NCBI GenBank assembly: GCA_963704595.1 | Contig: OY969922.1 | Coordinates: 4,526,001-4,590,000, forward strand | Direction of reading: 5' to 3' | Origin: Acuticoccus sp963704595 | GTDB lineage: Bacteria > Pseudomonadota > Alphaproteobacteria > Rhizobiales > Amorphaceae | Length of the DNA: 64,000 nucleotides | Shown here: piece after piece, positions 9,103 through 19,900 of the stretch | How the letters are laid out: each line of letters begins with the position of its first letter | How positions within the stretch are numbered: the stretch's first letter is position 1 | Translations under genes and position numbers: made by a program | Notes under the pieces: model-generated | Told to the model about the DNA's origin: nothing | Database searches by the model: none | Seen by the model: the letters and a program-made list of their open reading frames with translations, nothing else

Positions 9103-9885
9103 ATGGACTTAGGGATCAAGGGCCGGAAGGCCATCGTCTGCGCCTCGTCGAAGGGCCTCGGCCGCGGCAGTGCAGAAGCGCTGGCGGAAGCCGGTTGCGA
9201 TCTCGTGCTCAACGCACGCACCGCCGAAACCCTGGAGCGGACCGCCGACGAAATCCGCACGAAGTATAACGTGAACGTGAAGACCGTCGCGGTCGACGTT
9301 ACGACCGACGAAGGCCGCGCCGCGCTCATCGAGGCCGAGCCCGCACCGGACATCCTCATCAACAACGCAGGCGGCCCGCCCCCCGGCGTATGGTCCGACT
9401 GGGGCGCGACCGAGTGGGAAGCCGCCTTCCGCTCCAACATGCTGACGCCGATCCTTCTCGCCACTAAGCTCCTGCCGGGGATGATCGACCGAAAGTGGGG
9501 CCGGATCGTGTCGATCACGTCCGGCTCGGTGAAGTCGCCGATCGGCCGCCTCGGCCTCTCCAACGGCGCACGCGCCGGCCTCACGGGCTTCGTTGCGGGC
9601 ACCGCGCGCCAGGTCGCCCAGCACGGCGTCATCATGAACAACATTCTGCCCGGCCAGCACGACACGGACCGGATCAAGGGCATGATGTCGAACACCGCCA
9701 AGGCCGAGAGCATCTCGGTCGACGAGGCGCGCGACAAGGCGCAGGCCGCCATCCCGCGCGGCCGCTTCGGCACTGCCGAGGAATTCGGAAAGGTCTGCGC
9801 GTTCCTCTGCTCCGAGCACGTCGGCTTCATGGTCGGCCAGAACGTCCTGCTCGACGGCGGCGCCTTCAACTCGACGATGGGCTGA
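9103..9885 (+). CDS. SDR-family protein with altered active site (BKR-like)
   Basis: A 260-residue Rossmann-fold short-chain dehydrogenase/reductase. The cofactor glycine motif reads 'ASSKGLGRG' and the 'NNAG' motif is intact. The catalytic Ser is in 'SITSGSV'. Thirteen and seventeen residues later, where YxxxK should be, the sequence has Ser and Arg ('LSNGARAGL'). A related SDR subgroup annotated as beta-ketoacyl-ACP-reductase-like shares this departure, so it may use a different mechanism or not be a classical reductase. It is preceded by a good ribosome site and stands alone between the csp gene and the T6SS locus. Confidence 0.85.
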   Translation: MDLGIKGRKAIVCASSKGLGRGSAEALAEAGCDLVLNARTAETLERTADEIRTKYNVNVKTVAVDVTTDEGRAALIEAEPAPDILINNAGGPPPGVWSDWGATEWEAAFRSNMLTPILLATKLLPGMIDRKWGRIVSITSGSVKSPIGRLGLSNGARAGLTGFVAGTARQVAQHGVIMNNILPGQHDTDRIKGMMSNTAKAESISVDEARDKAQAAIPRGRFGTAEEFGKVCAFLCSEHVGFMVGQNVLLDGGAFNSTMG

Positions 9886-9894
9886 CAAGCTACT

Positions 9895-9926
9895 GCCGCC
9901 GCGCCGCGTTTCGCCGGCGCGGCGGC
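9895..9926 (+). terminator. 12-bp GC hairpin after the SDR
   Basis: GCCGCCGCGCCG pairs perfectly with CGGCGCGGCGGC around an 8-nt loop, 9 bp past the SDR stop. There is no T run, but the position fits termination before the T6SS locus. Confidence 0.55.
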
Positions 9927-10000
9927 TCCTATCCGCTGCAACGCGGCTCCCGCACGCAGCACATGACGCGGATGGTCTTGTGTTCTCCACCTGCGCCAAC

Positions 10001-10062
10001 CATTTCAAACGAGTTATTTTTACGATGATACTATTTTTGACCATTCATTTAGAGGCGGCGCT
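10001..10062 (+). promoter_or_regulatory. AT-rich leader upstream of vgrG
   Basis: A conspicuously AT-rich stretch, including two runs of five T, in a very GC-rich window, directly before the VgrG start, with AGAGG about eight bases from the ATG. It probably carries the promoter, but no sigma-specific motif could be assigned. Confidence 0.35.
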
Positions 10063-11875
10063 ATGCCCGTTACCAAGCAGGATCAGCGCGTTGCACAGCT
10101 GAAGACACCGCTGGGCAAGGACGTCCTGAACGCTGTCCGGTTCGATGGCGTCGAAGGCCTGAGCACGCTGTTCGAATATTCGGTCGAGGCGATCGGCGAC
10201 AAGACGCCGGTCGATTTCAACGCGGCGATCGGCAAGAACTCGTCGCTGTTGCTGAACGGAAAGACCACGCCGCGCGCCTTCTGCGGCGTTCTGGTCGGGG
10301 CCGACTGGCTGGGCGAGAGCGACAGCCACAACCTCTACCGGCTGACGCTGCGGCCCTGGTTCTGGCTCCTGTCGCGCACGTCGAACTGCCAGATCTTCCA
10401 CGACATGACGACGCCGCAGATCATCTCGAAGGTCCTCGGCAAGCACAGCTTCGCGGAGTTCCAGCTGAAGCTGACCGAGAATTATCCGCCGCGCGAATAT
10501 ACCGTCCAGTACCGCGAGAGCGACCTCGACTTCGTCTGCCGGCTGATGGAAGAGGACGGGATTTACTATTTCTTCGAGCACACGGAAACAGCGCACAAGC
10601 TGATCCTGGCGGACGCCAAGTCGTCCCACACCCGGATTCAGGGCCTACCGGACGTCCTGTTCGTCGACCGCCTCGTCGGCATCCGCACCGACACCGAATC
10701 CTTCCTCGACATCACCGCCGCGCGCAGCTTCAGCGCCGGCAAGATCGCGCTGAATGACTACGACTACGGCAAGCCGAGCGCGAAGATGGAGACCCAGCAC
10801 AACAGCCCGTCCGGCTACGCCAACGACAGCCTCGAGATCTACGACTATCCGGGCCGCTATACCGAGACCAGCGACGGCGAGCGCTTCGCCAAGGTGCGCC
10901 TCGAGGCGGAGCAGGCCGGCGACAAGCGGCGCCGCGCCAAGGGCGACGTGCCGGCCGCGGTTCCCGGCGGGCTCCTCACGCTCGCCAACCATCCCGCAGG
11001 GCAGCGAGAACATCGAGTATCTGGTGGTGTCCTGCCGTCACCGGTTCGAGGCGCAGGACTACCGCTCCTCGTCCGGCGGCGGAGACGGAGGCGGCGACCC
11101 CTACACCGGCTCCTACGAGCTGCAGCCGTCCGACCGCCCGTTCCGCGCCCCGCGCGTGACGCCGAAGCCCATCGTGCGTGGGCCGCAGACGGCGAAGGTC
11201 GTCGGCGCCAGCGGCGAGGAGATCGACGTGGACTCCGACGGGCGCATCCTCGTCCAGTTCTTCTGGGACCGGAACAAGGATCAGTCGCGCCGGGTGCGGG
11301 TGGCGCAGGCCTGGGCCGGCAAGGGCTGGGGCGCCGTCATGATCCCGCGCATCGGCCAGGAGGTGGTGGTCGAGTATCTGGAGGGCGACCCTGACCAGCC
11401 GCTTGTGGTCGGCACCGTCTACAATGCCGAGAAGACCGTCCCGTACGAGCTGCCCGCCAACAAGACCAAGGGCGGCATCAAGTCGAACTCGTCGAAGGGA
11501 GGGTCGGGCTACAACGAGATCGTGCTGGAGGACAAGAAGGACGCCGAGGAGATCGGCATCCATGCGCAGAAGGACCTCAACATCGTCATCCTCAACAGCG
11601 AGACGCGGGAGATCGGCGAGAAGTTCACCTCCGGTACATCCCGCGAGACGACGCTGAAGAAGGGCGACGACAAGCTGAAGCTCGACACCGGCAGCCAGAA
11701 GGTCGACATCGCGCAGGACCAGAACGTCAAGGCGGGCAAGACCATCACCATCGAGGCGGGGATGAAGATGACGTTCAAGGTCGGCCCGAGCAAGATCGAG
11801 CTGACCCCCAGCGGCATCGACATCAAGGCCGCCGGGATGATCAAGATTAACGGCGCCATTATCAAATTGAATTAA
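10063..11875 (+). CDS. vgrG: T6SS spike protein VgrG (TssI), one frame break
   Basis: Trimeric spike of the type VI secretion needle, about 603 residues if repaired. The N-terminal gp27-like hub region holds 'VQYRESDLDFVCRLMEEDGIYYFF', split here as 'ESDLDFVCRLMEEDGIYYF', the VgrG hallmark. The C-terminal gp5-like OB fold ('RVRVAQAWAGKGWGAVMIPR') follows, then the beta-prism repeat region ending in 'KINGAIIKLN'. The frame breaks near 10992, where CCC should be CC; both halves then read continuously. No extra C-terminal domain is present, so this is a structural VgrG rather than an evolved effector. It leads the T6SS gene run and is followed closely by the DUF6931 gene. Confidence 0.92.
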
Positions 11876-11885
11876 GAGGCATTTC

Positions 11886-12437
11886 TTGAGAATTAAATTT
11901 GAAACGGCGCAGGATCTCTTCGTCGCCTTCCCCACACTGCAGGACGACGTCGAGGCCGGGGCGAGCGAGGCGCCGCCGCTCGATTTCACGAAAGAGCTCG
12001 CGTCGAGCGAGACGCCGGAGGACTGCCTCTCCTTCTTCGCCTACCTCGCGCCCCGGCGCGAGGCGGTGTGGTGGGGCTGCCGCTGCCTGCACGCGCTCGG
12101 CACGGAGGACCCCACCGGCGCCCTCGCCGCAGCCGATGCATGGGTCGCGGAGCCGGAGGAGGCGCAGCGCGTCGCGGCGCTCCAGATCGCCGAAGCCACC
12201 GGCACTCCGGACCAGACCACGTGGATCGCGTTCGCCGCCGGATGGTCCGGCGGCAACATCGCTGCGAGCGACCAGCCGTTCGCGGCGCCGCCTTACCTCA
12301 CCGCCAAGGCGGTGCGGGCGGCGGTGCTGATCGCGGTTTCGCGCGCCCCCTTCCTCGAACGCCGCTCAAGGCTGGAGCGCTGCCTTGACGAAGCGATTGC
12401 TGTCGCCAACGATGACATCGACGAACACTTTGCTTAG
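11886..12437 (+). CDS. DUF6931-like T6SS-associated protein
   Basis: A 183-residue cytoplasmic, mostly helical protein without signal peptide or membrane segment. 'REAVWWGCRCLHAL' and 'APPYLTAKAVRAAVLIAVSR' resemble the DUF6931 family, which I recall as occurring near T6SS genes; no biochemical role is established. It begins at a TTG 10 bp after the VgrG stop with AAGAGG just upstream, so it is probably cotranscribed with vgrG. By position it could be an adaptor or chaperone for VgrG loading, which is inference. Confidence 0.6.
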   Translation: MRIKFETAQDLFVAFPTLQDDVEAGASEAPPLDFTKELASSETPEDCLSFFAYLAPRREAVWWGCRCLHALGTEDPTGALAAADAWVAEPEEAQRVAALQIAEATGTPDQTTWIAFAAGWSGGNIAASDQPFAAPPYLTAKAVRAAVLIAVSRAPFLERRSRLERCLDEAIAVANDDIDEHFA

Positions 12438-12517
12438 CTGAATATAACGGTCAGCTTTTATAAAACAGCGGTCGCTCGATACTCGACCGCGACACGGTGG
12501 CAAGGGGGGATGACCGG

Positions 12518-14074
12518 TTGGTTGCGCTGCGCCTCGAACTCGACAACGTGACGAATCTTTCCGACGGCGGGCCCACGTCTCTCTTGGTGGAGGGGCGACG
12601 GAGCGTCGACATCGGGCGCAATTCCTATCTGGACTGGACGCTGCCGGACCCGGCCCGCGTCGTCTCCGGCCGCCACTGCGAGATTGCCTACCGCGACGGC
12701 GGCTACTGGATCACCGACGTATCGACCAACGGCACCTACCTCAACGGCAGCGACCGGCGGCTGACCGAGCCGACACAGCTGCGCACCGGCGACCGGATCG
12801 CCATCGGCGACTATCTCATCAACGTCTTCGTAGACGGTGGCGGCGACGCCCCGGCCCGCACGGTGGAGGCGCCGCCCGATGGGCCTGCCGAGCTCTCCTC
12901 CGCCGCCTTGTGGGACGTTACGGACGAGCGCGCCGCCCCGGCCGAGCGGCCCGACAAGCGGCGGGAGCGCTCCGCAAAACCGGTGAACGCGGACATGCTG
13001 GACTGGGTCGTCGACCTGCCCTCCGTCGAGGCTGCACCGGAGCCCGCGGCACCGGAGCCGCCAGAGCCCGCACCCGTGCCCGAACCGCCAGCGCCACGCC
13101 CGCCCGTAAGCCCGTCCGCCGAAACCGGCGGCCCGTGGCGAACGCCGCCCGCCGATCCCGAACCGCCGGCGCACTCACCCGATGCTGACGCCCCGGCCCC
13201 GCCGATCGCGACGCTCGGCGGAACCGAGGCCGCTGCCAGCGACGCCGATCCGCCTGCAGACACCGAGCCAGCGGCCGACGCAGCGCCAGAGGCGGAAGAG
13301 GCCGGCGCGCCGGTTCCGCCGCCTGAAGAGGCTGGCGACACGGCAAGCCCAGACCATGTGCCGGACGTGTTCACCCCGCCGGAGCCTGCACCGCCTCCGG
13401 AGACGCCGCAGGCGGCGAGGCAGCCGCGCGGTTTCGCAGCCGCCGCCGAAGCGCACCAGACGGCTCCGGCCGCCGCGGGACCGGAAATGGAGCGCTTCCT
13501 CGACACACTGGCGGAGGCACTCGACATTCCGCGCAGCCGGCTGGAAGCGGGGACGCCGGAGGAAGCGGCCCGAAAGGTGGGCGAATTCATCAGCATCACC
13601 ATCGCGGGGATGCAGAAGCTGCTCAAGGCGCGGGCGGCCTCGCGCGGCTACATGCGCTCGGGCGCGGGCACGCAGGTGCAGGCGGTCGGCAACAACCCGT
13701 TCAAGTTCATGCCGACTCCGGGGGCGGCGGCTGACGTGCTGTTCGGCCCGCCGAGCCGCAGCTACCTCACGATCGAGCAGTCGCTCGAAGAAAGCTTCTC
13801 CGAGCTCGGCGCCCACCAGATGGCGCTTTATTCGGCGATGCAGACCGCAGTCGAGCGGATGCTGAAGGACCTAGACCCCGCGTCGATCGAGGCCGGCGGC
13901 GACGAAGACAAGGGCGGCTTTGCCATCCCCGGCATGTCTTCCCGAAAATCGAAGCTGTGGGAGACCTACAAGGAACGTTACAATGCGCGCGCCAGCCAGC
14001 ATGACAATGGCATGGTCGACGTTTTCATGATGTGCTTCAGCGAAGCCTACAACCGCGCCATAAACGAGCGGTAG
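12518..14074 (+). CDS. tagH: T6SS FHA-domain protein (TagH/Fha)
   Basis: A 518-residue cytoplasmic regulator. An N-terminal forkhead-associated domain (about residues 20-90) has the phosphothreonine-binding residues 'IGR', 'SGRHCEI' and 'STNGTYLNG'. A long Pro/Ala/Glu-rich linker (about 110-320) leads to a C-terminal T6SS TagH domain ('FKFMPTPGAAADVLFGPPSRSYL'-like region, then 'KLWETYKERY'). I prefer the TTG at 12518 because GGGGGGA lies seven bases upstream; a GTG at 12497 without a ribosome site is the alternative. It would read the phosphorylation state set by the PpkA kinase and PppA phosphatase encoded nearby. Confidence 0.88.
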   Translation: MVALRLELDNVTNLSDGGPTSLLVEGRRSVDIGRNSYLDWTLPDPARVVSGRHCEIAYRDGGYWITDVSTNGTYLNGSDRRLTEPTQLRTGDRIAIGDYLINVFVDGGGDAPARTVEAPPDGPAELSSAALWDVTDERAAPAERPDKRRERSAKPVNADMLDWVVDLPSVEAAPEPAAPEPPEPAPVPEPPAPRPPVSPSAETGGPWRTPPADPEPPAHSPDADAPAPPIATLGGTEAAASDADPPADTEPAADAAPEAEEAGAPVPPPEEAGDTASPDHVPDVFTPPEPAPPPETPQAARQPRGFAAAAEAHQTAPAAAGPEMERFLDTLAEALDIPRSRLEAGTPEEAARKVGEFISITIAGMQKLLKARAASRGYMRSGAGTQVQAVGNNPFKFMPTPGAAADVLFGPPSRSYLTIEQSLEESFSELGAHQMALYSAMQTAVERMLKDLDPASIEAGGDEDKGGFAIPGMSSRKSKLWETYKERYNARASQHDNGMVDVFMMCFSEAYNRAINER

Positions 14075-14113
14075 GGCGGCGACCAGTATTTTTAGCGGCA
14101 ACACAGGCGCCGG

Positions 14114-15446
14114 ATGAATTGGAACAGTAAAGTCTTGTGGTCGGAGGGGTTGTTTCTCCGCCCGCAGCATCTTCAGCAGAACGACCGGTACTTCGAGCAT
14201 CTGCTCGCGCAGCGCACGCAGCTTGCATCGCCCTACCCGTGGGGCTTCGCCACCTTCGAGATCGACACCGACCTCGCCCAGCAGTCGATGTTCGCCCTGC
14301 GCGCCGCGACCGGCATCCTGCCCGACGGCACCCCCTTCGCGATCCCCGAGGACACGGTGGCACAGGCCATCGCCGTGCCCGACGATGCCGCCGACCGGAT
14401 CGTATGGCTCACCATGCCCGTCGCCACCGCAGGCGCGCGCGAGATCGGCGACCGCACCGCCAACCGCGAAACCCGCTACTACGCCGACCGCGCCCTCATC
14501 GCCGATTCCACCTCGCAGACCCAGACCGAGGAGGACGTCGACCTTGCCAAGCCCCGGCTGGAATACGAGGTCCGCCGGACCCGGAAGGAGGGCTACGCCG
14601 TCCTCCCCGTCGCCCGGATCGTGGAGGTCCGCGACCGCACGATCATCTTCGACGAGCGCTTCACGCCTCCGGTCCTGACCATCGCCGCCCACCCCAACGC
14701 GGAAGGCTGGCTCGACCGCTCCATCGGCTGGGTCGAGACCAAGCTCGAAGAACTCTCCCGCTACGCCGCCGACCCTTCGGCCGGCGGCGGCCTCCAGAGC
14801 GCGGACTATCTTGTGCTCCAGCTTCTCAACCGCAGCCTGCCGCCGCTCCGGCATCTGCGCGCCTCGCGCTACACCCACCCCGAGCGCGTCTACATGGAGC
14901 TCCTGCGCCTCGCCGGCGAGATGGCGACCTTCGCCACGCCCGAGCGCCGCGCCCGGCTCTACCCGCAGTACGACCACGACAACCTGCAGGGCACGTTCGC
15001 GCCGGTGGTGCGGGACCTTCAGGAGTTCCTGTCGGCCCGCTTCTCGCGCCGGGCGATCCGGCTCGAGGTCATCGAGCGGGCGCAGAACGCGTTCGTGTCG
15101 ACCATCCGCGACCGGGCGCTGTTCCGCGAGGCGACGTTCGTGCTGGAGGTTTCGGCACGCAGGCCGCTCACCGAGATCCAGCAGCGCTTCCCGCAGCTCT
15201 TCAAGCTCGGGCCCAACACCAAGATGAGCGACATCGTCCACGCGCACCTGCCGGGCGTGCCGCTCGTCCACCTGCCGAACCCGCCGCCGCAGCTGCGCGT
15301 CATGTCGGACCACGTCTACTTCGCGCTCGACCGGCAGAGCCCGCTCTGGCCGGAGTTTTCGACAGCAAGCGCCGTCGGGCATGCACTTTTCAGGGGACTG
15401 GCCCGAGCTTGAGCTCGAGTTCTGGGCCGTGATCGAAGGGCGATAG
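14114..15446 (+). CDS. tssK: T6SS baseplate subunit TssK, one frame break
   Basis: The baseplate-to-membrane-complex connector of the T6SS, about 443 residues. The N-terminus 'VLWSEGLFLRPQHLQQNDRY' is diagnostic of TssK/VasE. The reading frame as given ends at 15412 with a scrambled tail. Removing one G from GGG near 15377 gives the expected ending 'GMHFSGDWPELELEFWAVIEG' and a stop at 15444-15446, three bases before tssL. The start is ATG 14114, with only a weak upstream purine stretch. Confidence 0.92.
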
Positions 15447-15448
15447 CA

Positions 15449-16924
15449 ATGGCATCGGGCGGCGATCGCAACAACCGGACCGTCATCCTGCCCAACCCCG
15501 GCGGGCGCCGCCCCGTGAGCGACCAGCCCGCCCCGATGGACCCGCCGCCCGGCACCCCCGCCACCGACGAGTGGAGCCGCGATCCCTGGCCCGGCGCCCC
15601 CGGCGGCGGCACGGGCGGCAGCGCCCCGCCCCCCGCCAACCCGGAGAACTCGCCCGTCGGCGCCGCCGCGCTCCTGCGCTCGCAGGCCGCCCTCAACAAC
15701 AACGAGATGCTGCGCGCCGCCGCCCCCATGCTCCTGATGCTGGGAAAGCTGCGCGCCGGCCTCGTCCGCGCCCAGTCCGCCGCCATCATGGAAGAGGTCG
15801 CCCGCGCCATCGACGGGTTCGAGGCGGCGATGACCCAGTCCGGCTACTCCGCCGACCAGTCGCAGGTGGCGAAATACGCTCTGGCGGCGACGGCGGACGA
15901 CGTGGTCCAGAACATCCCCGTCGACGACCGGCGGCTGTGGACGCAGTACTCGATGCTGTCCCAGTTCTTCGGCGAGCGCACCGGCGGCATCCGCTTCTTC
16001 GAGGAGCTCAACCGGATGAAGGCGGACCCGCTCGCCAACATCGACGTGCTGGAATTGATGTACGCCTGCCTCGCGGTCGGCTTCGAGGGCGTCCACCGCA
16101 CCTCCCCCAACGGAATGGCCGCGCTCCAGCAGATCCAGCGCGACCTCTACGACGTCATCCGCCGCGTCCGCCCGCGCGAAAGCTTCGAGTTGTCGCCGCA
16201 CTGGCAGGGCTCCGGCATCAAGCCGCGCGACAAGCGCAACCGCGTGCCGCTGTGGGCCGTCGCCTGCTTCGCGCTGGCGCTGGTGTTCGGCAGCTATCTC
16301 GGCCTCAGGATGCTGCTGTCGGGCGAGGCGTCGGCGGTGGAGGAGGAGCTTCTGGCGCTCTACCCGCTCGCCCCCGTCACCCTCGTGCGGCCGGACTATG
16401 TGCCGCCGGTCACGCCGCCGCCCGTGCCCGAGCCTGCCGCCCCGGCCCCGGTGGTGGCCGCCGCGCCGCCGCCGCCCACCCCGTGCGAGGACGTGCGCCG
16501 CGCGCTGCTCGCCGACATCGAGGGCGCGCGGATCGACATCGGCGAGTGCGGCGGCGACCTCCGCCTCACCATCGGCGACCGCCCGGGCCTCGTCCTCTTC
16601 CGCTCCGGCAGCGCCGACATCTCCGACGATTACGCCGAGATCATCGCCCGGATCGCCCCGGTGATCGATCAGGTGCCCGGCGCGGTCACAGTCATCGGCC
16701 ACACGGATTCAGTGCCCTACCGCGGCGTCCGCTTCGCCTCCAACTACGACCTTTCGGTCAAGCGGGCCGAGGCCGTCGCGCGGCGCCTGAAGGACGCCTC
16801 CGCCAACCCGGACCGGTTCGACGTGAAGGGCCAGGGCGCCAACGTTCCGCTCGATGACAACGCGACCGCCGCGGGCCGTGCCCGCAACCGGCGGGTCGAC
16901 ATCGTCATCGCCGAGACCGAGTAG
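15449..16924 (+). CDS. tssL: T6SS membrane protein TssL with C-terminal OmpA domain
   Basis: A 491-residue IcmH/DotU-type inner-membrane component. The N-terminal tail contains 'RNNRTVILPNPGGRRP' with Thr11. A Pro-rich stretch is followed by the cytoplasmic DotU domain (about 65-250), one membrane helix (about 266-288), a Pro/Ala periplasmic linker, and an OmpA-like peptidoglycan-binding domain ending 'NRRVDIVIAE' (about 380-490). In the Agrobacterium system an N-terminal TssL threonine (Thr14) is phosphorylated by PpkA and recognised by Fha; Thr11 here is the natural equivalent by position and sequence (inference). Intact, three bases after tssK and 10 bp before tssM. Confidence 0.94.
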   Translation: MASGGDRNNRTVILPNPGGRRPVSDQPAPMDPPPGTPATDEWSRDPWPGAPGGGTGGSAPPPANPENSPVGAAALLRSQAALNNNEMLRAAAPMLLMLGKLRAGLVRAQSAAIMEEVARAIDGFEAAMTQSGYSADQSQVAKYALAATADDVVQNIPVDDRRLWTQYSMLSQFFGERTGGIRFFEELNRMKADPLANIDVLELMYACLAVGFEGVHRTSPNGMAALQQIQRDLYDVIRRVRPRESFELSPHWQGSGIKPRDKRNRVPLWAVACFALALVFGSYLGLRMLLSGEASAVEEELLALYPLAPVTLVRPDYVPPVTPPPVPEPAAPAPVVAAAPPPPTPCEDVRRALLADIEGARIDIGECGGDLRLTIGDRPGLVLFRSGSADISDDYAEIIARIAPVIDQVPGAVTVIGHTDSVPYRGVRFASNYDLSVKRAEAVARRLKDASANPDRFDVKGQGANVPLDDNATAAGRARNRRVDIVIAETE

Positions 16925-16934
16925 GAGGCCCGCC

Positions 16935-19900
16935 ATGCAGATCCTCGGCTATCTCGGTTACGTCCGCGCCGCCGGCTCGCTGGGCGGGGCGGCCATGCTC
17001 ATCATGGTCGTCTGGTTCTGGGGACCGTCGATCGGCACCGACGGGTTCTATCCGCTGACGAGCGCCTTCAACCGCGCCATCGTCTGCGCCGCCATCGGCC
17101 TCTTCATCGTCGTCTATTTCGGCTTCGGCTACCTCCGTGCGCGACGCAAGGAGCGCGCGCTGGAGGAGGGTATCACCAAGCCCGTGTCCGACGACGGCGC
17201 CATCCTCGCCGAGCGGATGAAGGACGCGCTGGCGACGCTGAAGAAGGCGAAGGCCGGCAAGGGCGACACGCTCTATTCGCTCCCCTGGTACATCATCATC
17301 GGCCCGCCCGGCGCGGGGAAGACGACCGCACTCATCAACTCCGGCCTGAAGTTCCCGCTGATGACGGGCGGCGCCAAGGCGATGGTCGAGGGAGTCGGCG
17401 GAACCCGCTACTGCGACTGGTGGTTCGCCGAGGACGCGGTGCTGATCGACACCGCCGGCCGCTACACCACGCAGGATTCCGGCGCCGAGGACGACGGCGA
17501 CGACAACCTCGACCGCCGCTCCTGGTTCGCCTTCCTCGATCTCCTGCGCAAAAGCCGCCCGCGCCAGCCGATCAACGGCGTCATCCTCGCGATGGGCGTC
17601 GACGACCTCATCACCATGAGCGAGGCCGAGCGCAACGCCCACGCCGACGCCATCCGCTCCCGCCTCGTCGAGCTCTACGACAAGCTGAAGGTCGCCTTCC
17701 CGGTCTACGTGATGTTTACCAAGGCCGACCTCCTGCAGGGGTTCGGCGAGTTCTTCGGCGACCTGCGCGAGAAGGAACGCCAGATCGTCTGGGGCGCGAC
17801 GTTCCAGACCGAGGACCGCACGAAGAATACCATCACCGAGGTGCCGGGCGAGCTCGAAGCGCTGGTGATGCGCCTGTCGGAAAATACGCTGGACCGGCTG
17901 CAGGCCGAGCCCAACCAGGCGCGGCGCTCGCTGATCCTCGGCTTCCCGTCCCAGTTCAACGCGCTGCGCGAGCCGGTGATGCACTTCCTGTCGCGCGTGT
18001 TCGAGCCGACGCGCTACCACGCCAACGCGGTTCTGCGCGGCTTCTACTTCACATCCGGCACGCAGGAAGGCACCGCGCTCGACCAGTTGATCGGCGCCAG
18101 CGCCCGCGCGCTCGGGCAGGGCGACGCGCCCGCGACCGGCATGTCCGGCAAGGGCCGCTCCTTCTTCCTCACCAACCTCCTCACCAAGGTCATCTTCGGC
18201 GAGGCGGGCTGGGTCTCCTACAACCGCGCCCGCATCCGCCGCGACGGCCTTCTCCGCGCTGCGGGCCTCGCCGCCGTGGCGCTGGTGACGGGCGTGTGCA
18301 TCGCGGCGCTGGGGGTGAGCTTCGCCGCCAACGACGCGCTGATCGGCGAGGTGGACGACGCCGTGGAGGAATACCGCGTCGGCGCCGCAAGCCTGATCGG
18401 CGAGCGCGCAGTGGACGACCCGGACCTCAACGAGGCGCAGTCGGCGCTGCTCTACCCGCTGCGCACCATGCCCGTCGGCTACGCGACGCGCGGGGCGGAC
18501 GTGCCGATGCGGGAGGGCTTCGGCCTCAGCCAGCGCGGCCGGCTCAACGCGGCGGCGGAGGAAGCCTACCACCGCGCGCTGGAACGCTCGTTCCGCTCCC
18601 GCCTGATCCTGCGCGTCGAGGAGGTGCTCAACGCCAACCTCGACAAGCCGGAGTTCGTCTACGAGACGCTGAAGGTCTACAAGATGCTGACCGGCGAGAA
18701 CACGGACGACGACGTGATCGTCGCCTGGATGGTCCGCGACTGGGAAGAGAACGTCTACTCCGGCATCCTCAACGCGCGCGGCCGCGAGGCACTGCGCGAG
18801 CACCTCGCCGCGCTCCTCGAGCTCGACCAGGGGCGCCCGATCGGCATCGAACCCAACCAGCCGCTGGTGGAGGACGCCGAGCGCGTCCTCGCCCGCGTGC
18901 CGATGGCCGACCTCGCCTTCTCCCGCCTCGCGCTCGACGCCGCCGCCGACCCCGCCCTCTACGACTGGTCGCTGGAGGAACAGGCCGGCTCCGACGCCGA
19001 AACCGTGTTCCGCACCCGCGACGGCGACCCGCTGGAGGACGTTGTGATCCCCTCCTTCTTCACCCGCCCCGGCTTCCAGAAGGCGCTCATCAACCGCCTG
19101 CCGACCATCGAGGAGGAGATGAAGGCGGAGGAATGGCTGTTCGGCGACGCCGCCAACCAGCGCGCCTTCGCCGAGCAGTACGGCACCCTCCAGGCCGACC
19201 TCCTCACAAAATACCAGGCGCGCTACGTCGACGTCTGGCGCAAGATGCTGGACCGGTTGCTCCTCACCCCGATGGCGATCGACAAGCCGCGCTACACCGC
19301 GCTCGCGCGCGCTCTCCTCCCCCGCCTCGCCGCTCCGCCAGCTGATGCAGTCCGTCTCCGACGAGACGCTGCTCACGCAGGTGGAGAGCGCGCCGGAGGC
19401 CGCCGAGACCGCGTCCGCCGAAGGCCCAGCGCAGCTCACCATCGCGGCCGACCTCGACAACCGCGCCGCCGTCCGCGACCGCGTGCAGACCGAGCCCGGC
19501 GCCGCGGTCGAGAACGCATTCGCCCCCATCCACGAGCTGATGGCGGCCGACGTCGAACCCTCGCTGCCGCCCGTCATCGCCTCGCTCAGCGAACTCCACG
19601 ACAGGCTGATCAACCTCGCGACCGGCACCACCGACAGCCAGGCCGACATCGATGCGCTGAACGACAAGCTCGCGGCCCTGCGCGCCGAGGCCGCGCGCCT
19701 GCCGGAGCCCGCCTCCCGCCTCGTCCTCTCCGCCATCGCCGACGTCGGATCGGATCTGCGCGGCGAGCGGGTCACGCGCCTGTCGCAGTCGTTCAACCGG
19801 GAGGTGACGCAGCAGTGCGAGGCGATCCTCGCCAACCGCTTCCCGTTCTACGACAGCGCCCGCGACATGACGCTCGGCGACTTCGCCACCCTCTTCAAGC

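Noticed and set aside
10990..11000. Programmed ribosomal frameshift in vgrG or other T6SS genes
   Set aside because: No slippery heptamer or following structure was seen, and the same +1 change in short G/C runs recurs in unrelated genes, which points to sequencing error.
11394..11875. VgrG with a toxin extension
   Set aside because: The sequence after the OB fold is the ordinary beta-prism repeat region and the protein ends there.
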